60,914 nt of DNA from contig JALGZR010000041.1 of NCBI GenBank assembly GCA_025774805.1, positions 1 through 60,914 of the forward strand, written 5' to 3'. This DNA is from a bacterium (GTDB lineage: Bacteria; ARS69). The notes beneath the pieces were generated by a model that was not told where the DNA came from, searched no databases, and was given only the letters and a program-made list of their open reading frames with translations. Positions 7,169 through 15,451 of the stretch are shown one piece after another (the stretch's first letter is position 1; every line of letters begins with the position of its first letter). The translations under genes and the position numbers were made by a program.

Positions 7169-9753
7169 AGCTCCGGCTCAGGAGCCGCACCAAGTTCGAG
7201 CGGACTCTCTTCATCGGCATTCTCGTGATCGCTCTCACGGTGGCGACGGTGTCGATGCTTTCTCTCCTCATGACCCGACAGAAGTTCCAGGACTTGTTCC
7301 TGCGACTCTGGGAGTCTTCAGGCGCGAACGTGATCCGGGATGATCTCGCGTTCTTCGCTCGTCAACGCTTGGAGGACCTCGCGAAGGTGCAGGCCGAGGC
7401 AGTCGGCAGTTCGGCGAGCGGCTGCGAGTCGACCCGTCCGGAGGCAGCTCTCGACTGCATTGTGGCGGGTCTCGTCGACGGCGGCGGGATGCCGGAGGGA
7501 CTCACGCTCGACTACGTGGTCCTCTATCGCCGATCCGATGACGGGTGGGCGGTCCTCGGGCGACACGATGTCGCGGGAGGAGAGGCGGCTCCGCTCTCCG
7601 AGCATCCCGGTTCCCTTTCACCCGACGACATCGAGCAGTATCAACGCGAACGCATCCAGCCTACCCAGCGGAACGTCGGACACATCGTGAGCCTGACGTC
7701 CTGGGGGCAGAACTACCTCCTTACGGTCTCGGCCTCGACGGACAGCGTTCTCAGCGAACGATGGCGCCGTTCCCGAACCAACGTGGACCGACCGGCCTTC
7801 ACGGTCTTTTTCTCGGAGTTGATTTGGCGTCAAGGTGTCTGGCTCTTGCTGACTCTCGCGGCGATCGCCCTCCTCGCCGTCGTGGTGAGTCGGATTGTTT
7901 CGGCTCGAGTGAGCCGCCCTCTTGCGAATCTCGTGGGCACGATGGAGCGGGTCTCGGCCGGCGATCTCTCCTGCCGGGCTGAGAGCAGCTCCCAGGAGGA
8001 ATTCAGCCTCCTCGTCGCGTCCTTCAATTCGATGGTCACGAACATCGAGCAAGCCGCGGAGCATCGTCAGAAAGTCTCCCAGGAGCTTCTTCGGGATGCC
8101 ATCAAGCGCCTGGATGGTCCGCTCCTCGGCGAGAGCTCCGCGGTCCGCGATCTTCGGAAGGCGGTGGCGACCCACGCCGCGACTGACAAAACGGTCCTGC
8201 TCATCGGTGCTCCCGGTACCGGGAAGGAGGCGGTGGCTCGGGCGATTCACAGCGAATCCGAGCGAACGGAGGGAGCCTTCATCTACGTGAACTGCGCCCA
8301 GCTAACCTCCGAGAACGGCGGGTCGTTCCTCGGAACCGCCCGCGGTTACCTGGAGGAACAGGCGCGGCCCACGCCCGGGAGATTCGACCTCGCCGACGGC
8401 GGGACTCTCTATCTCGATGGCATCGATCACCTGGTCACCGCCGCGCAGTCGGAGGTTCTCACCGTGTTGAGTGCGTTCGATGCGCTGCGGTCAACGGGAG
8501 AGCAGCCCCACCCCGATGTGCGCGTGATCGCCACGTCCACGCGGGGGTCAGACGCTCCCCTCTCCGGCCGACTCGATCAAGAGCTCTACCGACACTTGCG
8601 GCGGAGACGACTCACGCTCCCCACACTCGTCGAGCGGGTGGAAGATCTCCCCGATCTGGTGGAGCATTTCGTGACGTTGTACGCCCGGCGAATCGGCAAA
8701 CCCGTGCAGCGTATCTCCGAGGAATCGATGGAGAAGCTCAAAGCCTACGAATGGCCGGGGAACATCCAGGAGCTCAGCAACGTGATCGAGCAAGCCGTCC
8801 TCACAGCTCGGGGACCCGTTGCGGAGATCAATGAGGCCGCACTGGACGAAGGGACTCCCTTGGGAAGCTACCGGCTCATCGAACGTTTAGGGGCGGGAGG
8901 CATGGGCGAGGTTTGGCGAGCCAAGCACCGGCTTCTGGCCAGGCTCGCTGCGGTGAAGCTCATCCGCGCGAGCGCGTTGGAGCATGCCGGAGATGACCAC
9001 CGTCTGCTCGAGCGCTTCCAGCGCGAGGCCGTGGCTACAGCAAACCTGAGGTCCCCGCACACCGTGCAGTTATTCGATTTCGGGATCAGCGCAACCGGTT
9101 CCTTTTACTACGTGATGGAACTCCTCGAGGGAATGGATCTCCAGACGATGGTGAAGCGATTCGGACCGCTCCCGTCAGAGAGGGTTGTCTCGTTTCTGCG
9201 TCAGGCCTGCCGTTCGTTGATCGAGGCACACGACGCCGGTCTTGTTCATCGGGACATCAAGCCTGCCAATCTGTATGTGTGCAGACTCGGGCCGGAAGTC
9301 GACTTCTTGAAAGTGCTGGATTTCGGCATGGTCAAGGCGATGGCGGCCGGCGACCAGACGCAACTCACGACGGAAGGAACCGCGCAAGGGACTCCGGCAT
9401 TCATGTCACCGGAGATGGCTCTCGGAGAATCGGAGGCGGATGGGCGGGTGGACATCTATTCGCTCGGGTGCGTCGCGTATTGGCTTCTCACGGGATCGCT
9501 GGTGTTTGAGGCCAATAGTGTCAGCCAGATGATGATGGATCACATCCAGACTCCACCGGTGCCACCATCACAAAGAGCAGAGCAGGAGATCCCCGAATCC
9601 CTTGAACGAATCGTCCTGTCCTGCCTCGAGAAGTCCAAGGAGGAGCGTCCACCGACAGCCTTGATTCTCTGGGAATCGCTCGGCTCGGTCGAGTTCCGGT
9701 CCCCCTGGACTCAGGAGCGGGCCGAGCATTGGTGGATGGTCCACAGAGGCTGA
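7165..9753 (+). CDS. Membrane HAMP - sigma54-activator-like AAA+ - Ser/Thr protein kinase fusion
   Basis: 862 residues from GTG 7165. Order: TM helix (about 15-37), extracytoplasmic domain (40-220), TM helix (222-247), HAMP (248-300), NtrC-like AAA+ domain (320-545), Ser/Thr kinase (565-840). The AAA+ part keeps Walker A GAPGTGKE (348-355), Walker B GGTLYLDGID (412-421) and WPGNIQEL. The sigma54-contacting GAFTGA loop is replaced by GYLEEQ, and no DNA-binding helix-turn-helix follows. The kinase is complete: GAGGMGEV (576-583), Lys598, HRDIKPAN (695-702), DFG (720-722). The protein should therefore sense through the membrane, perhaps oligomerise with ATP, and phosphorylate proteins. It is coupled to the DUF4390-like and PDZ-barrel genes. 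I know of no standard family with this architecture. Confidence 0.85.
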   Translation: MKLRLRSRTKFERTLFIGILVIALTVATVSMLSLLMTRQKFQDLFLRLWESSGANVIRDDLAFFARQRLEDLAKVQAEAVGSSASGCESTRPEAALDCIVAGLVDGGGMPEGLTLDYVVLYRRSDDGWAVLGRHDVAGGEAAPLSEHPGSLSPDDIEQYQRERIQPTQRNVGHIVSLTSWGQNYLLTVSASTDSVLSERWRRSRTNVDRPAFTVFFSELIWRQGVWLLLTLAAIALLAVVVSRIVSARVSRPLANLVGTMERVSAGDLSCRAESSSQEEFSLLVASFNSMVTNIEQAAEHRQKVSQELLRDAIKRLDGPLLGESSAVRDLRKAVATHAATDKTVLLIGAPGTGKEAVARAIHSESERTEGAFIYVNCAQLTSENGGSFLGTARGYLEEQARPTPGRFDLADGGTLYLDGIDHLVTAAQSEVLTVLSAFDALRSTGEQPHPDVRVIATSTRGSDAPLSGRLDQELYRHLRRRRLTLPTLVERVEDLPDLVEHFVTLYARRIGKPVQRISEESMEKLKAYEWPGNIQELSNVIEQAVLTARGPVAEINEAALDEGTPLGSYRLIERLGAGGMGEVWRAKHRLLARLAAVKLIRASALEHAGDDHRLLERFQREAVATANLRSPHTVQLFDFGISATGSFYYVMELLEGMDLQTMVKRFGPLPSERVVSFLRQACRSLIEAHDAGLVHRDIKPANLYVCRLGPEVDFLKVLDFGMVKAMAAGDQTQLTTEGTAQGTPAFMSPEMALGESEADGRVDIYSLGCVAYWLLTGSLVFEANSVSQMMMDHIQTPPVPPSQRAEQEIPESLERIVLSCLEKSKEERPPTALILWESLGSVEFRSPWTQERAEHWWMVHRG

Positions 9754-9935
9754 CCAGAGGGACGGTCGGAAGCGGCGGTGTGTCAATCGTTTGGGCGGGA
9801 AGTCGCGCGCCGTCAACAGGTTGGGGTTCTCGGCCCAATGGGGTTCGATTCCCGCCGCCTCCTGCCATCCCGGCCGGACCCCGCGGCCCGCACCGTCGCA
9901 GGCTCCTCGGCATCCCCGGACGTCCACCCGCCTTT
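9754..9935. other. Non-coding interval with a tRNA-like 3' fragment
   Basis: 182 bp between convergent genes. The stretch 9821-9867 resembles the end of a class II tRNA: a TTGGG/CCCAA pair, then GGTTCGATTCC and CGCCTCC-TGCCA. Only three T-stem pairs form, and no matching acceptor or anticodon arm is found upstream. It is at most a remnant. No other feature is seen. Confidence 0.3.
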
Positions 9936-10850
9936 CTAATCCGACAACACCGCCAGCACGTCCTGCAGCTTGGCCGTGGCGAGGCACACCCAGTTGTCGG
10001 CGGCTCCGTAATACATCCAGAGCTCGTCTCCGCGGAGCAGGAGCCCCGTAGGGAAGACGACGTTGGGCACGAGCCCCGAGACCTCGTAGGTCTCCCGCGC
10101 CTGGAAGAACCACCCGCTCGAGCGGGCGAGGAGCTTGTGGGGAACGTCCCGGTCCAGAAGGGCGAGACCCGCGCGGTAGACGAAGCCCCCGCCGTAAGCC
10201 TTCACGCCGTGGTAGATCAGGAGCCAGCCGTGATCGGTCAGGATGGGGGGCGGACCCGTACCGACCTTGACCGCGTCCCAGGCCGCGCCGCCCCCCTCGG
10301 GGAGGACGCAGTGCGGTTCGCCCCAGTGGGTCAGATCGGGGGAGTAGGCCGACCAGATGTGCTCGATTCCCCCCGCATCGGGGCGGTGAAGAACGGCCCA
10401 CTTTCCTTCGAATCGCTGAGGAAACAGGGCCGCATCCTTGTTGTTCGGGGAGAAGATGAGGCCGATGCGCTGCGCCGTGACCAGGTCCTCGCTGCGGGCC
10501 AGGGCCACGGCGCATCCGTACTGGGAGTAGGCCGTGTAGGTGATGTACCAGCGCCTCTCCTCGGCCAGGTACGTCACGCGGGGATCCTCGCACCCCCACT
10601 GCTCGTAGCGCCAGCGCCGTTGACCGTGGCGGAGGATCGGCTCGTCCTCGATCCTCCATCCGTCGACCCCGTTGCTGGAGCGGGCCACGAAGATGTCCGA
10701 GTAGCCATTCCGGTTCTCGACACGGAGCAGGAGGACTACGTCCTCCCCTTGCTCGGCGGCGCCCGGGTTCAGCACGGCGGCGGCGGGCACCGGCATGTTC
10801 CCGGGACGAATGATCGGATTGAGATCGGAACGGTGGAAGATCGTCTCCAT
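9936..10850 (-). CDS. GH130-family beta-mannoside phosphorylase/hydrolase (copy 1)
   Basis: 304 residues from ATG 10850. That start has GGAGG eight bases upstream; an in-frame ATG further up (10949) lacks homology. GH130 enzymes are five-bladed propellers that phosphorolyse or hydrolyse beta-mannosides, typically releasing mannose 1-phosphate in the cytoplasm. The family signatures are present: NPIIRPG at the start, WGCEDPRVTYL with the catalytic-site Asp, YSPDLTHWGE, WLLIYHGVKA and LWMYYGAADNWVCLA at the end. No signal peptide is seen. It is one of three GH130 genes within 6 kb, sharing the leftward strand with a GT4 gene. Substrate linkage (beta-1,2 or beta-1,4) cannot be read from sequence. 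Confidence 0.85.
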   Translation of the reverse strand: METIFHRSDLNPIIRPGNMPVPAAAVLNPGAAEQGEDVVLLLRVENRNGYSDIFVARSSNGVDGWRIEDEPILRHGQRRWRYEQWGCEDPRVTYLAEERRWYITYTAYSQYGCAVALARSEDLVTAQRIGLIFSPNNKDAALFPQRFEGKWAVLHRPDAGGIEHIWSAYSPDLTHWGEPHCVLPEGGGAAWDAVKVGTGPPPILTDHGWLLIYHGVKAYGGGFVYRAGLALLDRDVPHKLLARSSGWFFQARETYEVSGLVPNVVFPTGLLLRGDELWMYYGAADNWVCLATAKLQDVLAVLSD

Positions 10851-10992
10851 CGCGGCGGCCTCCGATGAGATCCGGTCCGGGGTCCCGCCCCCGTGAAGGA
10901 CGGGCACCCTGATCCGCGGGATTCTCGCCCGAGGGGCGATCCCTGACAAGTCGGAGGCCCCTGCCGCAGCAGAGGCGGGTGAGATCTGCGGG

Positions 10993-12216
10993 CTAGAACT
11001 CCAGCGGCAGCTCCACGCGCGCCCTGCTCTTCCTCGCCTGATTCGCCAGTTCGTACGCCTCGTTGTACTGGCCGGCGACGACGTCCCAGCTCACGACCTC
11101 GTCCAGGTAGCGCTTGAGGTTCTCGCCGAGCTGAAGGCGGAGGCTCTCGCGGGTGGCGAGGAGCAGCACTTTCTCCCGGAGCATCTTCCTGTTCGTGAAG
11201 AGAAGCCCGCCCGCGCTCTCGAGGGCCTGGGCGGTCAATCCCTCCAGAGGAGCGGTCGTGATGTACGGCTTGTTGAGGGCGATGATACGGGCGAGAGTTC
11301 CCGACTGGGTCTCGTCGGTGGAGGGCAGTACGACGAAGTCGCAGATCGCCATCATCTTGTAGTACGTATCTCCGCGCGGGACGAACTCGTGGTAGTGGGC
11401 GATGCCTTTCTTCTCGAGCCGAATGGTCTGCTCCACCCACGACTGGTAGTCGCCGACGTGGCTCGGGTCCCGAACCGTCCCGGCGGCCAGCAGATCCCAC
11501 TCCTGTCCCGTCTGACGATGGATCTCGTCGTGGATCTCCTCCCACATCGTGAGCAGGATGTCCCATCGCTTGTTCGACTGGATCCACCCGATCATGCCCA
11601 CGAGGTGCGGGGCCAGCCCGTGGTTCAGACCGAGCTCGGCGCGGAGGGCGGGGACCTCGTCCATTCCGTAGCGGCGATCGCTCCGCGCCCCGTGGGGGAC
11701 GACCATGATGTTCCGGGGGGTCCTCCAACCCATGCCCGAGAACGTCCAGTTCAATCGCCACTTCTGGTAATGGCACTTGAAGAGGACGACGCTGGCCCGC
11801 TCGCAGAGCTCGTAGATGAAGTGGGCCTCCTGATCGCGAAGCCGGCCGTGGACGGTGTGCGGCTCCACGACGGTGGGTCTCCCGGCAACGGCCTCCAGGA
11901 GGTTCAGGAAACCCCGGTTCGAATCGCCGACACTCCGCTCGTCGTGGACTTCGTAGAGCCCGTACTCGTGCTGGAGGTGGATCGCGTAGGGATCGATCTC
12001 CCGGATCTTGTCGGCCACCGGCTTCCACCAGTCGTGCCGGCGGTTGTCGATCAGCGGGAAGACGCCCTCGCCGCCGCCGTCGGTATGGCTGATGACCAGG
12101 ACATCGCGATCGGGGTTCGCCTTCTGGATGAACTCCCGGGCCTCCTCGCAGAACGTCGCGATCCCGCAGAGACGAGGAGGATAGGAGCTGACCATCACGA
12201 TGGGGGACTTGCTCAC
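10993..12216 (-). CDS. GT4-type glycosyltransferase (cluster copy 1)
   Basis: 407 residues from GTG 12216 (MSKSPIVMVSSYPPRLCGIA), where the conserved N-terminus begins; an in-frame ATG at 12330 would add 38 non-conserved residues. The fold is GT-B. The first domain carries SSYPPRLCGIATF and IHLQHEYGLYEVHDE. The second carries VGMIGWIQSNKRWDIL and the C-terminal nucleotide-sugar loop FVVLPSTDETQSGTLARIIA. Such GT4 enzymes retain anomeric configuration and use nucleotide sugars. The close sequence similarity of its IHLQHE segment to the CLQHEF of the third GT in this cluster indicates a shared subfamily. It lies 142 bp upstream of GH130 copy 1 on the same strand and is probably co-transcribed. 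Acceptor and donor are unknown, though neighbouring GH130 genes suggest mannose. Confidence 0.8.
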   Translation of the reverse strand: MSKSPIVMVSSYPPRLCGIATFCEEAREFIQKANPDRDVLVISHTDGGGEGVFPLIDNRRHDWWKPVADKIREIDPYAIHLQHEYGLYEVHDERSVGDSNRGFLNLLEAVAGRPTVVEPHTVHGRLRDQEAHFIYELCERASVVLFKCHYQKWRLNWTFSGMGWRTPRNIMVVPHGARSDRRYGMDEVPALRAELGLNHGLAPHLVGMIGWIQSNKRWDILLTMWEEIHDEIHRQTGQEWDLLAAGTVRDPSHVGDYQSWVEQTIRLEKKGIAHYHEFVPRGDTYYKMMAICDFVVLPSTDETQSGTLARIIALNKPYITTAPLEGLTAQALESAGGLLFTNRKMLREKVLLLATRESLRLQLGENLKRYLDEVVSWDVVAGQYNEAYELANQARKSRARVELPLEF

Positions 12217-12311
12217 GAGGCCGACCTCGGGGAGGCGGACCGACCCGAGGCGGGACGCGCTCGGAACGGGCCGGGTGCACGGAACAGGCTGTTTTTCAAT
12301 CCTTTCGGCCG

Positions 12312-12340
12312 TTGTCCAACGGGAGTTCACGGGTTATCTT
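12312..12340 (+). promoter_or_regulatory. Candidate sigma70-type promoter for GH130 copy 2
   Basis: TTGTCC (12312-12317) and TATCTT (12335-12340) are separated by 17 bp, and the GH130 start codon follows 59 bp later. The site lies in the short divergent region shared with GT4 copy 1. Confidence 0.45.
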
Positions 12341-12399
12341 CGCAGCGCGCTTCCCCCGTCACGATCGACAAAGCATGCCCGGATTCGGCGGAACTGTCC

Positions 12400-13335
12400 A
12401 TGGAAGAGCCCATCATCGAACGCTACCGGGGGAACCCGATCCTGACCCCCGACGACATCCCCTACCCGGTGGAGACCGTCCACAACGCGGCGGTCGTCCG
12501 ACACGAGGGGCGGTACGTCATGGTGTTCCGCGCGCACCGCCGGAACGGCCGTTCCATCCTGGGGCTCGCCGAGAGCGAGGACGGCTTCCGCTTCGATCCC
12601 CGTCCGGAGCCGTTCCTGCTGCCCGCGACCTCCGGCGAGTTCGCCGAGTACGAGGAGTACGGCGTGGAGGACCCGAGGGTGACCTGCGTCGAGGGGGAGC
12701 ACCTCATCACCTACAGCGCGTACTCCCGACACGGGGTGCGGATCGCGCTCGCCCGCACGCACGACTTCTCCCGGGTGGAGCGCGTCGCTCTCGTCTCCCA
12801 GGCGGACATGCGGAACGTCGTGCTCTTCCCCGAGAAGTTCGGCGATCGCTACGCGCGCCTCGACCGGCCGCACAGCGAGATCTCCCCCTGGTCGATCTGG
12901 ATCAGCTATTCCCCCGATCTCGTGCACTGGGGCGACTCGAAGGTCGTGATGAAGCCGGTGACATACCACTGGGACGAGTTGAAGATCGGGCCGGGCGCGC
13001 CCCCCATCCGGACGGAGCGGGGATGGCTGCACCTCTACCACGGCGTCTTCCCCACGATGAACGGAGCCGTCTATCGGCTCGGGGCGGCGCTCCACGACCT
13101 CGAGGATCCCGCGCGGGTGCTCGGCGTGCACGACGGCTGGATCCTCCAGCCCGTAGATCCTTGGGAGACGACGGGGTACGTGCCGAACGTCGTCTTCACC
13201 TGCGGTGCGGTTCCGGAGGAGGACGGGACCGTGAAGATCTACTGGGGCGGGGCCGACCGCGTCATGTGCGTGGGGACGGCATCGCTGGCGCGGCTCGTGG
13301 ATCTCTGCCTGGAGGAGGGGCGTCCGCCCTACTGA
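12400..13335 (+). CDS. GH130-family beta-mannoside phosphorylase/hydrolase (copy 2)
   Basis: 311 residues from ATG 12400, the first codon that gives the conserved GH130 opening IERYRGNPILTPDDIPYP. The open frame continues far upstream but only as antisense of the GT gene. Signatures: VFRAHRRNGRS, YGVEDPRVTCVEGEHLITY with the catalytic-site Asp, ISYSPDLVHWGD, GWLHLYHGVF and IYWGGADRVMCVGTA. No signal peptide, so it is cytoplasmic. It is the only gene of the cluster on the plus strand, and its last 74 bp overlap the 3' end of the opposite GT gene. The likely product of phosphorolysis would be mannose 1-phosphate (family knowledge). Confidence 0.85.
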   Translation: MEEPIIERYRGNPILTPDDIPYPVETVHNAAVVRHEGRYVMVFRAHRRNGRSILGLAESEDGFRFDPRPEPFLLPATSGEFAEYEEYGVEDPRVTCVEGEHLITYSAYSRHGVRIALARTHDFSRVERVALVSQADMRNVVLFPEKFGDRYARLDRPHSEISPWSIWISYSPDLVHWGDSKVVMKPVTYHWDELKIGPGAPPIRTERGWLHLYHGVFPTMNGAVYRLGAALHDLEDPARVLGVHDGWILQPVDPWETTGYVPNVVFTCGAVPEEDGTVKIYWGGADRVMCVGTASLARLVDLCLEEGRPPY

Positions 13336-14407
13336 GCGCGGCGTAGACCCTGGCATAGCCTTCCGCCATCGCGGATCTCGAGAACCGCTCCTCGGCGTTG
13401 CGGCGGCAGGAGCGGGGATCGATCTCCCCGATCCGGTCGACGGCCCGAACCGCGTCCTCGACCGAGTCCACCAGAAAGCCCGTCTCTCCCTCGCGGATGA
13501 TCTCGGGGAGCGCTCCCAGCCGCGTGGCGATCAGCGGAGTCCCGCTCGCCTGGGCCTCGACCGCCACGAGCCCGAACGGCTCGTGCCACGCGGACATGAG
13601 CACGACGGCCGCCGCCTTCCGGTAGAGCCTTCCGATCTCCGGCCGCGAGCACTTCCCCACGTACTCGATGGCGTCCTTCTCCAGGAACGGCTCCACGTGC
13701 TCCCGGAAGTAGTCCCGGTGCTGCTCTTCCGAGAGTCCCGCCACGATCAGGCGGCGCCCCGCCCGGCGCGCCACCTCGATCGCCTCCGCCGTGCCCTTCT
13801 CGGGGGCGAGGCGCCCGGCGAACAGCAGGTAGTCCTCCTTCTCCGGCTCGAAGGGGAAGTCCGCAAGACGGATTCCGTTGTGCACGGTCGCGACGTAGTT
13901 GAGCTCGGGGAGGAACCGTCTCTCGGCGTTGGAGAGTGTGACGAACGGGAGGTCGCGATGGGCGAGCAGCATGGGATGCGTGGCGCGAACCCACGCCGTG
14001 CCGTGGAGCGTGGTGACGAGCGGGCAGGGCAGGAATCGTGCGAAGGGCAGCGCGTGCACGTGGAGGTGGGAGTGGACGACGTCGAACGCTCCCGTGGCCG
14101 CCCTCTCCATGCAGATCCCGATGTGGTGCTCCTCCCACACGCGGGCATCGGGGGGACTCTCCCGCAGCCCGGTGACCGGGTCGAGGCCGGGGCGCCGGCT
14201 CCGCTCCGGCTCGGGCCAGCCCTCGAGCGCATGGGGGCAGGTCGCCACGAGCTCGGCCGAGGTCCGGCTCCCGCCGGCGGCGAACAGGGTGACGTCGTGG
14301 CCGAGGCGGACGAGCGCCTCGGTGAGATCGTGGACCACCTGTTCCCAGGGACCGTACCCGGTCGGCGGGACCGGCCAGCTGATCGGGGCGAGCATCGCGA
14401 TTCTCAT
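13262..14407 (-). CDS. GT4-type glycosyltransferase (cluster copy 2)
   Basis: 381 residues. Opening MRIAMLAPISWPVPPTGYGP with the glycine-rich GYGPWEQVV loop is typical of GT4 nucleotide-sugar transferases. The second domain has LLFAGRLAPEKGTAEAI and the donor-binding block MSAWHEPFGLVAVEAQASGTP (E-x7-E). It is likely cytoplasmic or membrane-peripheral. It lies 24 bp downstream of GH130 copy 3 and ends the five-gene leftward operon. Its 3' end overlaps the convergent GH130 copy 2 by 74 bp, with the overlap coding for the low-conservation tail ADAPPPGRDPRAAPA. It differs in sequence from the other two GTs of the cluster and may therefore use another acceptor. Confidence 0.85.
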   Translation of the reverse strand: MRIAMLAPISWPVPPTGYGPWEQVVHDLTEALVRLGHDVTLFAAGGSRTSAELVATCPHALEGWPEPERSRRPGLDPVTGLRESPPDARVWEEHHIGICMERAATGAFDVVHSHLHVHALPFARFLPCPLVTTLHGTAWVRATHPMLLAHRDLPFVTLSNAERRFLPELNYVATVHNGIRLADFPFEPEKEDYLLFAGRLAPEKGTAEAIEVARRAGRRLIVAGLSEEQHRDYFREHVEPFLEKDAIEYVGKCSRPEIGRLYRKAAAVVLMSAWHEPFGLVAVEAQASGTPLIATRLGALPEIIREGETGFLVDSVEDAVRAVDRIGEIDPRSCRRNAEERFSRSAMAEGYARVYAALSRADAPPPGRDPRAAPAMPSPRT

Positions 14408-14431
14408 GGTCCGGTCCTTCGGCCCGATCGC

Positions 14432-15451
14432 TCACTCGAGCGCGACGTCTCCCGGCTGCGAGTTGTCCCGAAGCCAGTCGAGGAGGCTGCGGACGCTCCC
14501 CTCGGCCAGCGCGACGCTCGTGTCCGCGGCCCCGTAGTAAAGGCGAAGCGTGTCGCCGTCCTCCCCGACGACGTGTCCGCAGGGGAACACGACGTCCCAG
14601 ACGTCGCCCATGCGTTCGTAATCGCGCTCCGGGCCGAAGATCCACTTCGTGCTGCGTCGAAGGCAACGAGAGGGGTCGTCGGAGTCCAGCAGCGCGAGAC
14701 CGATCCGGTAGAGGCATCCGGAGGCGGTCTCCCTCACGCCATGGTACATCATGAGCCAGCCCTCTTCGGTCTCGATCGGCGGCGGCGACAGCCCGATCTT
14801 GGTCGCGTCCCACCAGGGTCCGCGACGCGCGCGGAGCAAGACCCGGTGGTCCCCCCAATGCTTCAGGTCGGGCGAGTAGGAGATCCAGATGTTCGCGCCG
14901 GCCAGGGGGCCGACCGGACGATGGATCAGGGCCCAGCGCCCCCCGAACCTCCTTGGCAAGAGCGTCGCGTCCTTGTCCTCGGGGACCATGATGTTGCCGA
15001 TTCGCTCGAAGCGATCGAAGTCCTCGGTCAGAGCCAGGGAAACGCCCGGACCGGCGGGTGAGTAGCAGGTGTACGTCACCGAGTACTTTCCGACCTCGTC
15101 CAGCCGGACGACGCGGGGGTCTTCGATTCCCCAGGCCTCCTCGGGGTAATGCTCGGGATCGGGAGCCAGCGTCGGCTTCGGGTCGATCCGCCAGTCGCCG
15201 ACCCCGTCCTCCGATCGTGCTGCACAAAAGTGGGAGCGTCCCGAGTAGTCCTCCACGCGGCACAGCAGAAGGGTCTCTCCCGAGGCGAGACGCACCGCGC
15301 CCGCGTTGAAGACCGAGTTCGCGAAGTACGGCCAGTCCGCCGCCGTGAGCAACGGGTTGTCCGGATGGCGGGTGAGGAGGCGGCGGCGGCGATCGACGCG
15401 CACCCTTCCCTCGATGCCGGCCGCGCTCCGCGAAGACCCGGGCTCGCTCAT
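14432..15451 (-). CDS. GH130-family beta-mannoside phosphorylase/hydrolase (copy 3)
   Basis: 339 residues from ATG 15451, whose ATGA overlaps the stop of the upstream toroid gene. Signatures: RHPDNPLLTAADWPY, WGIEDPRVVRLDEVGKYSVT with the catalytic-site Asp, ISYSPDLKHWGDH, GWLMMYHGVRETASGCLYRI and RLYYGAADTSVALA. It is longer at the N-terminus than copies 1 and 2 by about 30 Arg-rich residues. No export signal is seen. Three different GH130 proteins in one cluster imply either several linkages or chain lengths of a mannoside, or division between synthesis and breakdown. GH130 reactions are reversible, so direction depends on phosphate and mannose 1-phosphate levels. Confidence 0.85.
   Translation of the reverse strand: MSEPGSSRSAAGIEGRVRVDRRRRLLTRHPDNPLLTAADWPYFANSVFNAGAVRLASGETLLLCRVEDYSGRSHFCAARSEDGVGDWRIDPKPTLAPDPEHYPEEAWGIEDPRVVRLDEVGKYSVTYTCYSPAGPGVSLALTEDFDRFERIGNIMVPEDKDATLLPRRFGGRWALIHRPVGPLAGANIWISYSPDLKHWGDHRVLLRARRGPWWDATKIGLSPPPIETEEGWLMMYHGVRETASGCLYRIGLALLDSDDPSRCLRRSTKWIFGPERDYERMGDVWDVVFPCGHVVGEDGDTLRLYYGAADTSVALAEGSVRSLLDWLRDNSQPGDVALE

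Noticed and set aside
9821-9867. Possible tRNA or tmRNA 3' end (GGTTCGATTCC followed by CGCCTCC)
   Set aside because: Only three T-stem pairs form, no acceptor partner or anticodon arm is found within 110 bp, and the end is TGCCA. At best a remnant of an old integration site.
11389-12399. N-terminal extension of GH130 copy 2
   Set aside because: The frame is open but antisense to the GT4 gene. Homology to GH130 starts at ATG 12400, behind a promoter candidate.
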